Source: an uncultured Acidobacteriota bacterium
GTDB lineage: Bacteria > Acidobacteriota > Blastocatellia > Pyrinomonadales > Pyrinomonadaceae
Direction of reading: 5' to 3'
NCBI GenBank assembly: GCA_902826795.1
Contig: CADEGD010000020.1
Location: forward strand, 1 to 64,000
Length of the DNA stretch: 64,000 nucleotides
Of this stretch, positions 33,518 to 42,453 are shown piece after piece. The position numbers and the translations under genes are program-made. Numbering within the stretch: position 1 is the first letter of the stretch; the number at the start of each line of letters is the position of its first letter. The notes under the pieces were generated by a model. The model was not told where the DNA came from and searched no databases. It saw nothing but the letters and a program-made list of their open reading frames with translations.

Positions 33518-34844
33518 CCTTCTTGAAGCCGAATTTTTCGAGGCGATATTGGAGGGTTCGGAACGTTAGTCCGAGTAGTTTAGCGGACTTGGTGATGTTG
33601 TTGTCGGTGCGGTCCATGGCCTGCATTATCAGGCTGCGCTCGACTTCTTCAAAGCTGACGCCTTCAGCGGGCAAACGGAAGTTGTCGTCATCGCCGCCGA
33701 TGGCCGCGGGACGTGGTCCCTGCGACATTTCCGGCGGAAGATCGTCCACGGTGATGGTGTCGTTCTCGCAAAGAAGTATAGCTCGTTCGAGAGCCGATTC
33801 GAGTTGTCGGACGTTGCCGGGATAGTGGTAATCGTTGAGCAGCTTTTTGGCAGCGGGTTCGATCTTAATATCGCGGGCGGTTCCGCGCGTATGTTTTTTA
33901 ACAAAGTAATCGAGCAGTACTTGCAGATCGGTTGTACGTTCGCGCAGCGGCGGGATCTCGATCGAGAGAACGTTGAGGCGATAGTAAAGATCTTCGCGAA
34001 AACGTTTCTCCTCGGTCATTTTGAGCAGGTCTCGGTTCGTCGCTGCGAGTACACGAACATCGACAGGAATTTCCTTGATGCCGCCAACTCGGCGGATCTC
34101 CTTCTCTTGCAGCGCACGTAAAAGCTTTGCCTGAAGAGCGATGTCGAGCTCGCCGATCTCATCGAGGAACAGCGTGCCGCCGTCGGCGATCTCAAACAAT
34201 CCTTTCTTCTCGCCGACTGCGCCGGTGAACGATCCTTTCTCGTGGCCGAAAAGTTCGGATTCGAGCAGATTCTCGTTGATCGCAGCACAGTTGACAGCCT
34301 GGAACGTGTTGCTCGAACGCAGGGAGTTCATGTGGATCGAGCGGGCGATCAGTTCTTTGCCAGTTCCGCTCTCGCCGCGGATCAGCACGGTCGAGTTCGA
34401 CTTTGCGATCTTCAAGATCAGCTTCTTGACCTTGTCCATTTCGGGCGACACGGAGACTATCTCGGTGTCGAGCGCGGAGAGTTTGTTTAGTGCCCGCGAG
34501 ATCGTGTCGAGCAGTTTCTCGCTGTCGTAAGGCTTCTGCAGATAGTCGAATGCGCCAAGCCGCAATGAATCGACCGCAGAATCGACTGAGCCATGGGCCG
34601 TGAGCAAAATGACGATGATCGACTTATCGAAGTTGGTCAGTTCCTTCAGCAGATCGAGTCCGGACATGCCGGTCATCTTTAGATCGGTCAGCACGAGGTC
34701 GAACCGCCTCGATTGGACGAACTTCATCGCCGCTTCGCCGGAACTCGCCGTCGTTACGTCATAACCCTCGCCGGAGAGGATCGTCTCCAGTATTTCTCTT
34801 TGATTCTTCTCGTCATCAACGACGAGTATCGATTTTCTTGCCAT
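33483..34844 (-). CDS. Sigma54-dependent response regulator, NtrC family
   Basis: A 453-residue activator: receiver domain (about 5-120, acidic pocket DD 10-11, phosphoacceptor D54, RxG..KPY), AAA+ domain (about 140-370, Walker A GESGTGKE, LFLDEIGE) and a Fis-type helix-turn-helix (NNITKSAKLLGLTFRTLQYRL). The sigma54-contact loop reads GSFTGA instead of GAFTGA. The sensor kinase gene lies upstream on the same strand, separated only by a toxin-antitoxin pair, so the two proteins are probably partners. The DUF3179 gene follows directly and may be a target or co-transcribed. Confidence 0.94.
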   Translation of the reverse strand: MARKSILVVDDEKNQREILETILSGEGYDVTTASSGEAAMKFVQSRRFDLVLTDLKMTGMSGLDLLKELTNFDKSIIVILLTAHGSVDSAVDSLRLGAFDYLQKPYDSEKLLDTISRALNKLSALDTEIVSVSPEMDKVKKLILKIAKSNSTVLIRGESGTGKELIARSIHMNSLRSSNTFQAVNCAAINENLLESELFGHEKGSFTGAVGEKKGLFEIADGGTLFLDEIGELDIALQAKLLRALQEKEIRRVGGIKEIPVDVRVLAATNRDLLKMTEEKRFREDLYYRLNVLSIEIPPLRERTTDLQVLLDYFVKKHTRGTARDIKIEPAAKKLLNDYHYPGNVRQLESALERAILLCENDTITVDDLPPEMSQGPRPAAIGGDDDNFRLPAEGVSFEEVERSLIMQAMDRTDNNITKSAKLLGLTFRTLQYRLEKFGFKKDGDGTGEEGEE

Positions 34845-34863
34845 AGATAAAGCTCGGGAGAGC

Positions 34864-35286
34864 TTAGTCGGTTTCGATCAGCAAGCGGCGAAATCCCGCC
34901 TGTTTGAAATGTATGTCTGCGGTTAAAGATGCAGTCAGGCCACGCTCTTGCATCACAACGAAGGAAAAACAGTCCGTCAGGCCCCAGTCCTTGTCGGGCC
35001 TTGACCTGAATAGTTCAATGGCCTTCTCATACAAGTCATTTGTAATTGAAACAATCTCAACGTTCTCATCATTTGAAAGGGCGTCGATCAGTTTAATCCC
35101 AATCTCACTAAGACGATTGTTTGAAAGCGAATTCCCAAGCTCAAAGACGACGGCTCTTGTGGTGATTAGGCGCGTCCTATCCCGTTTCATTTGAATAGCT
35201 AGGTTTCTAGCAGTCACGTGATGTTCGTCGGATTCGATCGAAAGTGCGATGCCGTAGGACGCGTCAAGGAAAGTCTCATTCTTCAT
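34864..35286 (-). CDS. PIN-domain toxin, VapC-like
   Basis: A 140-residue PIN-domain ribonuclease. The four acidic active-site residues are D8 (FLDASYGIA), E49 (VFELGN), D105 (LTDCFSF) and D124 (TADIHF), so the enzyme looks intact. It overlaps its antitoxin gene by 11 bases. VapC toxins cut tRNA or rRNA when the antitoxin is lost. Confidence 0.88.
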   Translation of the reverse strand: MKNETFLDASYGIALSIESDEHHVTARNLAIQMKRDRTRLITTRAVVFELGNSLSNNRLSEIGIKLIDALSNDENVEIVSITNDLYEKAIELFRSRPDKDWGLTDCFSFVVMQERGLTASLTADIHFKQAGFRRLLIETD

Positions 35287-35530
35287 TTTTCAACTTGGTT
35301 CCGTCATCCAGAGTTGCACCCTCATATAGATATTCGTGGAGGCGGGTGGACATGTCCGTCGGTCCTTTAAACTTGATAGACATTGCCACATCGAGAAATG
35401 AAACTGACGAAGAATCTGAAGAATCTTCTGTCTCGACCGTAATATGCACACGGGTATTTGGCTTCAGTTTTACCTGTCCGTGCGGCCGGAAAACGGCTCC
35501 ATCGAATACTGCTTCAAAGGTTTCGGTCAT
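35276..35530 (-). CDS. DUF104/AF2212-like antitoxin
   Basis: An 84-residue protein whose N-terminus (FEAVFDGAVFRPHGQVKL) matches the DUF104 antitoxin family, small beta-barrel proteins found with PIN toxins. The acidic second half would bind the toxin. It precedes and overlaps the toxin gene, the normal order. Confidence 0.82.
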   Translation of the reverse strand: MTETFEAVFDGAVFRPHGQVKLKPNTRVHITVETEDSSDSSSVSFLDVAMSIKFKGPTDMSTRLHEYLYEGATLDDGTKLKNEE

Positions 35531-35554
35531 ATAGCGCCTCTTGCTTCAATCATA

Positions 35555-37048
35555 TCACGCGCCAACAGGCGAAACAGGAAGACGTACCGTAAACTTCGTC
35601 CCTCCACCTTCCGTCGAATCTACATCGATCGTGCCGTTATGCAGATCGACGATCTTTTGGACGATGGCGAGGCCTAATCCGGTGCCTGTTTCTTTGGTGG
35701 AGAAATACGGCTCGAATACCTTTGCGAGATTCTCCTGAGAAATGCCTACACCGGTGTCGGAAACCTCGATCGATACTAATGCGTCTTCCGGTGCGATCTT
35801 TACGTTGAGATGCCCGCCATCGCTGCCCATTGACTGGACGGCGTTGATGAAAAGATTGTTAAAGACCGAGCGCAAGAATTCCGGATCGCCCATGATCTGC
35901 GGAACGTCTTCGTGTTCCACGACGGCGATCTTGATGTCATTCTCGGCCGCCTGAGCCTCGACGATGCGGAGCGAATCTTCGATGATCGAGCGTGCATCGA
36001 CCGGACGCAGGTTCACGTTGGCCGGACGCGAGTAATTAAGAAAATCAGTGATCTGAGAATTGATCCGAGCGACCTCGTCCTTTAGCTGTGAAGTGAGCTT
36101 GATAAACTTTGCCCGGTCGTCACCTTCGGCTGGTGCGAACTTCGATCGCAGGTGATCGAGCGTGAGGTTGATGTAATTCAGCGGATTACGGATCTCGTGG
36201 GCGATGGCGGAGCCCAGACGGCCGATCACGGCGCTCTTTTCGGCTTGCTGCAATTGGCCTTCGAGCTCGCGTGTTTTTTCGAGCTCGCCGGTCATCTCGT
36301 TAAAGTTTCGGGCGAGCTGGCCCATCTCGTCATAGCTGTCGCTTTCAGGAACGCGTACTAAGAGGTTGCCGGCGGCCACCTCACGGGCCGCGTTCGAAAG
36401 ATTCGCGATCGGCCGTGTGAACCGCCAAACGAGCAGTCCGGTTACGAGGGTCGAGAGCAGCAGTACGCCGAGCGTTGCAAGCAGCGGCTGAGCCGCCCGC
36501 ATTGCCGCATCTTTTTCGGTCCGCAATAGTACCAACACGTAGTAGCGGCCGTCGCTTGTTTGAACGGGAATCGCGTGCGACTCTTCGTCGCGAGGTGTGC
36601 TTTCGTCAACCGGCTTGTTCGGGAAATTCTGAATGTCTTCGCCGACAAAGGTTGCCTTCGTGAGCGGCGGGAGGTCGGTGAGGTCGGCGAGCTTTTTATA
36701 CCGAGTTACGCCATCGGGGCCTTGAATGGGTAAACGTTCGGGATTGAGACTGTCGGTCACCTGCCACTGTTTATCGACGATGATAACGTCACTGATCCGA
36801 TCCCGAGATTGCTCATCGATGTAGGCCTGGCCGGGTGCGGCGACCATATCGGTCATGTATTCGCCGGACGAAATGCCGCTGACACCCAGCCTGATCCCCG
36901 AGAGCAAAGCGTTGTCGTGAAGCTCGCGGCGGGCGTCGTTCTCGTTCTGCATATAGAGGTTCAGATAGAACTGAACCCCGAGCGTCGCGAGTATGAGGAA
37001 CGCAAAGATGAGCAACAATCTGCCGCGAAATGTGCCGAAAAAACCCAT
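35555..37048 (-). CDS. Sensor histidine kinase with HAMP domain
   Basis: A 497-residue membrane kinase. Membrane segments at about 10-30 and 182-204 enclose a periplasmic sensor of about 150 residues; HAMP (about 206-258), a short coiled coil, HisKA with IAHEIRNPLNYI (phospho-His) and HATPase_c with N box LFINAVQS, G1 DTGVGIS and G2 GTGLGLAIV follow. It resembles ZraS/NtrB-type partners of NtrC regulators. The cognate regulator is likely 33483-34844. A TATAAT at 37066-37061 (minus) would start the transcript only about 6 bases before the ATG. Confidence 0.92.
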   Translation of the reverse strand: MGFFGTFRGRLLLIFAFLILATLGVQFYLNLYMQNENDARRELHDNALLSGIRLGVSGISSGEYMTDMVAAPGQAYIDEQSRDRISDVIIVDKQWQVTDSLNPERLPIQGPDGVTRYKKLADLTDLPPLTKATFVGEDIQNFPNKPVDESTPRDEESHAIPVQTSDGRYYVLVLLRTEKDAAMRAAQPLLATLGVLLLSTLVTGLLVWRFTRPIANLSNAAREVAAGNLLVRVPESDSYDEMGQLARNFNEMTGELEKTRELEGQLQQAEKSAVIGRLGSAIAHEIRNPLNYINLTLDHLRSKFAPAEGDDRAKFIKLTSQLKDEVARINSQITDFLNYSRPANVNLRPVDARSIIEDSLRIVEAQAAENDIKIAVVEHEDVPQIMGDPEFLRSVFNNLFINAVQSMGSDGGHLNVKIAPEDALVSIEVSDTGVGISQENLAKVFEPYFSTKETGTGLGLAIVQKIVDLHNGTIDVDSTEGGGTKFTVRLPVSPVGA

Positions 37049-37060
37049 TAGTAAGAAAAA

Positions 37061-37066
37061 ATTATA
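37061..37066 (-). promoter_or_regulatory. Possible -10 box of the sensor kinase operon
   Basis: A perfect TATAAT on the minus strand lies 12 bases before the ATG at 37048, which would give a nearly leaderless mRNA. No good -35 box was found at 17 bases. Confidence 0.3.
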
Positions 37067-37218
37067 GGTCGGATAAGTTAAGCTTGCGCTTAAGGATACT
37101 CAATGTTATATTCACGTTTAGCTTTTGTACAAAGCCGAGCGGTTGTAGTTGTTTACCGCCTCCGCTCCTGAGGTCTCCTCGATTCACTCGAAAATCTAGT
37201 CCATCGCTGAGGTAAAGA

Positions 37219-38889
37219 ATGAAGTTTATCCTGCCCGTCACGCGTTTTGCGAAAACGTGTACCATCGCACTTTTCGCAGTCCTCCTAATAACGATCGGCA
37301 CCCAAGCCCAGACTAAGAAAAAAGCCTCTTCCACGCCCGCAAAGAAAACGGCGGCGAAGGCCGTTGCTAAGAAGTCCACCAAACCCGCAAAGGATGCCAG
37401 AAAATCGGCCTCGAAACAGGCGACAGCCAAAAAGTCGACAAAGGCCGACTCTAAAAAGGCCACCGCGGCTAAGTCAAAGCGGGAATCTGCCCGTGACGCA
37501 AAGAGTTCAAGGGACTCGCGAAACGCAAAGAACGATCGCAATTCCAAAAAGCCGGACAAGAAGATGTCCGCAAAGGAAAAGCGGGCGGAAGCTGCTCGCA
37601 GGGCCGCCGAGGAAAGACGGCGGCAGGCTGCGATCGAGGCTGAACGTCGCCGACAGGAAGCTATCCGCATCGCCCGCGAACGCAAGCTGGCGTTCGAACG
37701 CGGCCTCAAGAATCAAACGGCCGAAAACATTCTCAACGACAATACCGAAGGCGAAGATCTCACGGTTCGCAAGGCCGCGGTAGATGCACTTGGCAGTCGC
37801 GCCGGAACCGTCGTGGTGATGGAAGCGAAGACTGGCAAGGTCGTGACGATGGTCAATCAGGACTGGGCGATCAAAAACAGCTTCAAGCCTTGTTCTACGA
37901 TCAAGCTTGTGACCGCAGTCGGCGGTATTAGCGAAGGCGTGATCAACGAAGATGGCGGAATCGGAGCCTCGACTTCGGGACAAGCCCTCGATATGGCGTT
38001 GGCGCGGTCGAGCAACCCATATTTTCAGCGGGCCGGCGTGAATTTTGGCAACGAAAAGATGAACGAGTATGCCAAGACGCTGGGGCTTGGACAAAAAACA
38101 GGGATCAACGCGGATGGCGAAACCTCAGGAAAACTGCCGTACGGCAACCGAAATCCGCGGATCTATTCGCATGGCGACGATTTTGAAGTGACGCCGCTGC
38201 AGCTTGCGGTGATGGTTTCGGCGATCGCAAATGACGGTAAAAAGGTCGTCCCGCAGATCGTAAAGCCGAGCCAGCAGAAAGCTGTGTTCAAGCCGAAGTT
38301 CCGCGACGACATTAAGGTTCCGTATCGCACGGTTCAGGGCGTGATCCCGGGAATGATCGGAGCGGCCGAATACGGCACGGCCCGACGCGGGATCGAACCG
38401 GGAATGGGCGTCGCTGGTAAAACCGGCTCGTGCATATTTAAGGGTTCTTGGATCGGCCTCTTCGCTTCGGTCGCACCGGTCGAAGACCCGCAGTATTCGG
38501 TGGTGGTTATCACCCGCGGCGAATCGGAACGCGGTAAATATGCAGCGGCCGTGGCCGGCAATGTTTATCGATCGCTGGCCTCTCGGCTGAGGCGAAACAA
38601 CGAGAGATACGCCGCACTTAAGAACCTGCATCCTTCAAGCCCGACGAACCCGAATGCCGACAATTTGGCTTCGGCTGACGGCGAGGAAGAGGACGACGAC
38701 GACGAGAAGATGGATTCGACCGGAACGCGCGAAGTGATCGTTGCCGGTTCGGCTGCCAAGCGGGCTGACGAGCCGAAGAAGCTGGTCCAGAAAACGACGC
38801 AGAGCAAGCCGATCAATTTTAAGCCTGTCGTCATTCAATTTGACAAGGAAAAGGCGGCGAAAACACGCGATCGGATCGTCAAGAATTAG
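37219..38889 (+). CDS. Penicillin-binding transpeptidase with Lys/Ala-rich stalk
   Basis: A 556-residue exported transpeptidase. A signal peptide (to about residue 31, TQAQ) is followed by a very basic stretch (32-165) rich in Lys, Ala, Ser and Arg that looks like histone H1 tails, then the transpeptidase domain. Active-site motifs are S226-T-I-K229, S264-S-N266 and K401-T-G403, all intact. No glycosyltransferase or PBP dimerisation domain is present. The C-terminal 80 residues are acidic then basic. The basic stalk could bind teichoic-like polymers, LPS or peptidoglycan. RBS GAGG precedes the ATG by 7 bases; a terminator follows. Confidence 0.9.
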   Translation: MKFILPVTRFAKTCTIALFAVLLITIGTQAQTKKKASSTPAKKTAAKAVAKKSTKPAKDARKSASKQATAKKSTKADSKKATAAKSKRESARDAKSSRDSRNAKNDRNSKKPDKKMSAKEKRAEAARRAAEERRRQAAIEAERRRQEAIRIARERKLAFERGLKNQTAENILNDNTEGEDLTVRKAAVDALGSRAGTVVVMEAKTGKVVTMVNQDWAIKNSFKPCSTIKLVTAVGGISEGVINEDGGIGASTSGQALDMALARSSNPYFQRAGVNFGNEKMNEYAKTLGLGQKTGINADGETSGKLPYGNRNPRIYSHGDDFEVTPLQLAVMVSAIANDGKKVVPQIVKPSQQKAVFKPKFRDDIKVPYRTVQGVIPGMIGAAEYGTARRGIEPGMGVAGKTGSCIFKGSWIGLFASVAPVEDPQYSVVVITRGESERGKYAAAVAGNVYRSLASRLRRNNERYAALKNLHPSSPTNPNADNLASADGEEEDDDDEKMDSTGTREVIVAGSAAKRADEPKKLVQKTTQSKPINFKPVVIQFDKEKAAKTRDRIVKN

Positions 38890-38910
38890 GGCGTACGAAT
38901 CCCGTTCACA

Positions 38911-38947
38911 AAAGGCACCGAACTCATATTATGAGCGGTGCCTTTTT
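38911..38947 (+). terminator. Rho-independent terminator of the transpeptidase gene
   Basis: AAAGGCACCG (38911-38920) and CGGTGCCTTT (38936-38945) form a perfect 10-bp stem with loop, followed by TT; the loop (ACTCATATTATGAG) can pair further. It begins 22 bases after the stop codon. Confidence 0.9.
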
Positions 38948-38969
38948 CGGTTGCGAAAAGCGGTTTTCC

Positions 38970-38998
38970 TTGACAGAACTTGAACCATACGGGATGAT
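38970..38998 (+). promoter_or_regulatory. Possible sigma70-type promoter of the Gly/Thr-tailed protein gene
   Basis: A perfect TTGACA (38970-38975) is followed after 17 bases by GATGAT (38993-38998), four matches to TATAAT. It would give a leader of about 180 bases before the ATG at 39185. Confidence 0.45.
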
Positions 38999-39184
38999 TT
39001 AGGCTCCCGAAGATTTTTGGCAGGCCATTAAAATACCGTTCGTTTCTGTGAATAGAAATTCTGAAATGTTGCAACTAAATTTTTAGGGGCTTCATCTGAG
39101 TTTCCGCAGAGCATTTGGTGTAGTTCCCGGGCTCTCAAATACAAATTTTTCGGACAGCTAGATTCAGTCGGAGGAAGTAAGAAA

Positions 39185-40561
39185 ATGAAAGCGATTTTTA
39201 GATCACTGAGCATGGCCGCAATAGTAGCGGGTATCGCCGTGACCGGTGCGTTCGCACAAAACGTGTGCGACGACCTTGACGGTGCGACGGCAAAGTACGA
39301 CGCGTTTACGGCCAACTATCAAAAGAAGACCGAAGCAGAGTTAACGGCGGCGATCGCGGCCGGTAAAGAGTTTTTGGAAAAGTGGGGTGCTTGCGAAAGC
39401 TGGAAAGAGCAGGTCGCGTTTGTTAAGCCGTGGATTCCGCGTCTTGAAGTGACCCTAGGCCAAGTGAGAGACAAGCCACTCTTCGACGGTTTTGACGACG
39501 CGGTAAACAAAGACAATATTGATGGCATTTACTCGTTCGGTAAACAGATTCTGGCGAAGTATCCGACTAACCACAACTTCAGGTACGTCATGACAGTGGC
39601 TACGCTTCAGGATGTTTCTAAGGCTGTTCAGGCGAAGACTCAGAGCAAATATGAGTCCGTAGCTGCCAGTTCCGCAAAGACGCTTTATGACGGTATCAAG
39701 TCAGGCTCGATCACGCTTGACCGGAAGCGTCAGGATGGCACTCCGGTAATTGGATTCTTGAAGCACGAGGTGAACAAGGAAGAGGCTCTGAGCCGACTCG
39801 CTTACACTCAGGCTTTCATTAACTATTATGGCCTCAACAACAAGAAGGCGGCCGTGGCCCAGTATTACGAAGTCACGCAGATCCCTGGATACTTTAAGAA
39901 CTACGCGCCCGTCTTTGTGACGATCTCGGAGTACTACCGGGACGAAACCGAAGGTATTGGTAAAGAGATCGTAACGCTTACGACTGAGTACAACGGGATG
40001 GTCGATCAGGTTAAGAAGCTTGGCAATACTCCCGAAGATCAGGAAAAGGCTAAGCAGCTGGACACCGATATCAAGGCGAAGGACGTGCAGATCAAAGCCA
40101 AGGAGGCTCTCTTCAACGGCTACGTCGAGCGGGCGATGGACGCACTGAGCCGTGCATGGAAGGCTGCGAAGGATACTACGCCTGCCGAAAAAACGTACAA
40201 AGACGCTCTTTACAAGGACCTGCAAGGCCTTTACAAGAGGCGATATAACAAGGACGTGGGCTTGAACGAATGGGTTGCTGCAACGACCGCGAAGCCGCTT
40301 CCCGATCCTAGCTCAACGGTTCAGCCGGTGAGCGATGAGCCGGCGACCACCACGACGACCGGCGCTGGAACGGGAGTTGGCGCAGGCACTGGAACAGGTG
40401 TTGGCCAAGGCAACGGACGCGGCATGGGAGCCGGAACGGGTACAGGCACGGGTCAGGGCAATGGACGCGGTACGGGAATCGGCACCGGAACTGGTGTCGG
40501 TGCTGCCACCGGAACCGGAACTGCTCCGAAGACGGGGCCGACCGCTAAGGTTAAGCCGTAA
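39185..40561 (+). CDS. Secreted helical protein with Gly/Thr repeat tail
   Basis: A 458-residue secreted protein. A signal peptide ends near residue 25 (GAFAQ). Residues 26-375 are mainly helical, with TPR-like spacing and a coiled-coil segment near 278-315. The last 80 residues are a low-complexity tail made of GTGxG units (GTGVG, GNGRG, GAGTG). No family recognised. RBS GGAGG lies 8 bases before the ATG. It is a single transcription unit ended by a strong terminator. Confidence 0.85.
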   Translation: MKAIFRSLSMAAIVAGIAVTGAFAQNVCDDLDGATAKYDAFTANYQKKTEAELTAAIAAGKEFLEKWGACESWKEQVAFVKPWIPRLEVTLGQVRDKPLFDGFDDAVNKDNIDGIYSFGKQILAKYPTNHNFRYVMTVATLQDVSKAVQAKTQSKYESVAASSAKTLYDGIKSGSITLDRKRQDGTPVIGFLKHEVNKEEALSRLAYTQAFINYYGLNNKKAAVAQYYEVTQIPGYFKNYAPVFVTISEYYRDETEGIGKEIVTLTTEYNGMVDQVKKLGNTPEDQEKAKQLDTDIKAKDVQIKAKEALFNGYVERAMDALSRAWKAAKDTTPAEKTYKDALYKDLQGLYKRRYNKDVGLNEWVAATTAKPLPDPSSTVQPVSDEPATTTTTGAGTGVGAGTGTGVGQGNGRGMGAGTGTGTGQGNGRGTGIGTGTGVGAATGTGTAPKTGPTAKVKP

Positions 40562-40599
40562 CAACCTTCGAAACTGAATAAACTCGATCTAGAAATCGT

Positions 40600-40634
40600 G
40601 CCGGGCGGCCGCAAACTGCCCGGCTTTCTTTTTG
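40600..40634 (+). terminator. Rho-independent terminator upstream of rnc
   Basis: GCCGGGC (40600-40606) and GCCCGGC (40618-40624) form a perfect stem followed by TTTCTTTTTG. It ends the Gly/Thr-tailed protein transcript. Confidence 0.9.
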
Positions 40635-40669
40635 TTTCCGTTCCACATAGAATTAGGCATTGCCGCCGC

Positions 40670-41389
40670 ATGAGCCTCACAAAGCTGGAAACACTGCTCG
40701 GTCACAATTTTCAGTCGCCTGACTTGCTTGAAAGGGCGCTTACGCACCGCTCATGGGCGCATGAAAAATTCAAAGGCGAGCCGGATGTAAAGGTCCGCAC
40801 GGCGGAGAACGAATCGCTTGAGTTCGTCGGTGATTCGGTACTTGGACTTGTGATCGCCGAACAGCTTTTTACCAAGCATCCGGGAGCGGCCGAGGGCGAT
40901 CTGACGCTGATGAAGCATCGGCTTGTGAGCATGCAAACGCTCGCGGGTATTGCATCCCGGCTTGAGCTTGGCGGCTTCATGCGGATGGGCCGCGGCGAAG
41001 AGCAATCGGGCGGGCGAGAGAAACCGGCGATACTCGCCGATACGCTCGAAGCGATAATCGGGGCCGTATTTTTTGACGGCGGATACGGTGCGGCAAGAAC
41101 GTTCATCACAGGAATTTTCGCCGAAGAGATCAAGACCGTAACTCCGCAGACATCGCTTGATTACAAAACGCTGCTGCAAGAGACGCTGCAGGCGAGGAAG
41201 CTTGCGGCCCCGGCCTATTCGCTGCTGCGGTCCGAAGGGCAGCCGCACGACCGCACGTTCTTCGTCGAGGCGTCATGGCAAGGCGGAACGTCAAACGGCT
41301 CAGGCCGGTCGATCAAGGCGGCGGAAATGATGGCGGCGAGCGAGGCTTTGAAGATGATAGCCGAAACGAATGGCGAAAAACGTGCGTAA
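40670..41389 (+). CDS. rnc: Ribonuclease III
   Basis: A 239-residue dsRNA endonuclease used in rRNA and mRNA processing. The signature NESLEFVGDSVLGLV (near residue 43) and the C-terminal acidic DTLEAIIGAVFFD of the catalytic domain are present; a dsRNA-binding domain occupies about 160-232 (DYKTLLQETLQ to SIKAAEMMAASEAL). The ATG at 40670 is preferred to a GTG inside the upstream terminator. It is followed after 13 bases by lepB, an order common in many bacteria. Confidence 0.96.
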   Translation: MSLTKLETLLGHNFQSPDLLERALTHRSWAHEKFKGEPDVKVRTAENESLEFVGDSVLGLVIAEQLFTKHPGAAEGDLTLMKHRLVSMQTLAGIASRLELGGFMRMGRGEEQSGGREKPAILADTLEAIIGAVFFDGGYGAARTFITGIFAEEIKTVTPQTSLDYKTLLQETLQARKLAAPAYSLLRSEGQPHDRTFFVEASWQGGTSNGSGRSIKAAEMMAASEALKMIAETNGEKRA

Positions 41390-41402
41390 TCGATACTGAC
41401 CT

Positions 41403-42245
41403 ATGAGTGAAGAGAAACCAGCCGAGAAAAAAGCGGCCGAAGAATCGGAAGAGAAAAAGTTTAAGGGACCGCCGAAGTCGATCTTTCGCGAATATCTGGA
41501 ATCGTTGACGGTCACGCTCGTGATGGCGCTGTTTGGGATGACGTTCATCCTGCAGGCCGTTACCGTGCCGACCGGCTCGATGCAGAATACGATCCTCATC
41601 GGCGACTACCTGATCGTAAACAAGTTCATCTTCAACCCGGGCGGAAATCCGCTGCCGCTCTTGCCGATGCGCGATATTGAGCGCGGCGACATCATCGTTT
41701 TCAAGTATCCGGGAAACGCCGTCGATCCGGCGTCTGACCGTGCTCGCGGACTCGTTAAATATCAGTTGAACTACGTCAAGCGCGTGATCGGCCTGCCGGG
41801 TGAAAAGGTCGAGTTTCGCAACAATCAGGTTTTTATCAACGATCAGCTACTTCCCGAGCATCGGATAATCGGCGACGCGGACGACAACGTTTCGGCGCTC
41901 GACACCAAGCAGTTTGAAGAGCGAGAGCCCGGCGACAAGTGGGACGTTTACTACTCCGAACAGACGATGCGTGCCGTCGCCGCGGGCGTAAAGCTGCCGA
42001 CGGGCCGATACAATTTCGGCGTCGAGGGCAAGCCGATGATCGTGCCGGAGAATTCGTTCTTTGTGATGGGCGACGCGCGTGACGACAGCGACGACGGCCG
42101 CGGTTGGGGATTCGTTCCGCGCGAACTCGTGATCGGACGGGCAATGTTCGTCTATTGGTCGTGCGACCGCAGTGCCTCGAACGGCAGCATCGCCGGCTGC
42201 CTCACCCATCCCCGTTTCGACCGGATCGGCAAGTTTGTGAAGTAA
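41403..42245 (+). CDS. lepB: Signal peptidase I
   Basis: A 280-residue membrane serine protease that removes signal peptides. After a charged N-terminus, the membrane anchor is about residues 33-54. The catalytic Ser is S59 (VPTGSMQNTI) and the Lys is K126 (YVKRVIGLPGE); box E FVMGDARDDSDDGRGWGFVP is complete. It follows rnc closely and is probably co-transcribed. Confidence 0.96.
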   Translation: MSEEKPAEKKAAEESEEKKFKGPPKSIFREYLESLTVTLVMALFGMTFILQAVTVPTGSMQNTILIGDYLIVNKFIFNPGGNPLPLLPMRDIERGDIIVFKYPGNAVDPASDRARGLVKYQLNYVKRVIGLPGEKVEFRNNQVFINDQLLPEHRIIGDADDNVSALDTKQFEEREPGDKWDVYYSEQTMRAVAAGVKLPTGRYNFGVEGKPMIVPENSFFVMGDARDDSDDGRGWGFVPRELVIGRAMFVYWSCDRSASNGSIAGCLTHPRFDRIGKFVK

Positions 42246-42246
42246 C

Positions 42247-42447
42247 GTAAGACAGGCTTTCCAGCCGGTCGTGTTCGAACCGAGACGCGTCTACGGAAAA
42301 CGAGTTTTCTGATATCGAACAGAACAAACTGAAAAGTCTGTTCTACGGTAAGACAGGCTTTCCAGCCTGTCGCGTTTGAGCTGGGACGAGTTTGTCGAAA
42401 CTAAGGCTTCTGGTAGCGACCGGAACAGACTGGAAAGTCTGTTCTAC
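42247..42447. repeat. Two tandem 100-base palindromic repeats
   Basis: Copies at 42247-42346 and 42348-42447 each begin GTAAGACAGGCTTTCCAGCC and end in GTCTGTTCTAC; the ends of each copy pair with each other, so each could fold as one long hairpin. The same family occurs at 16585-16663. The pair fills the gap between lepB and psuG and supplies the sequence just before the psuG start. Confidence 0.9.
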
Positions 42448-42453
42448 ATGTAG

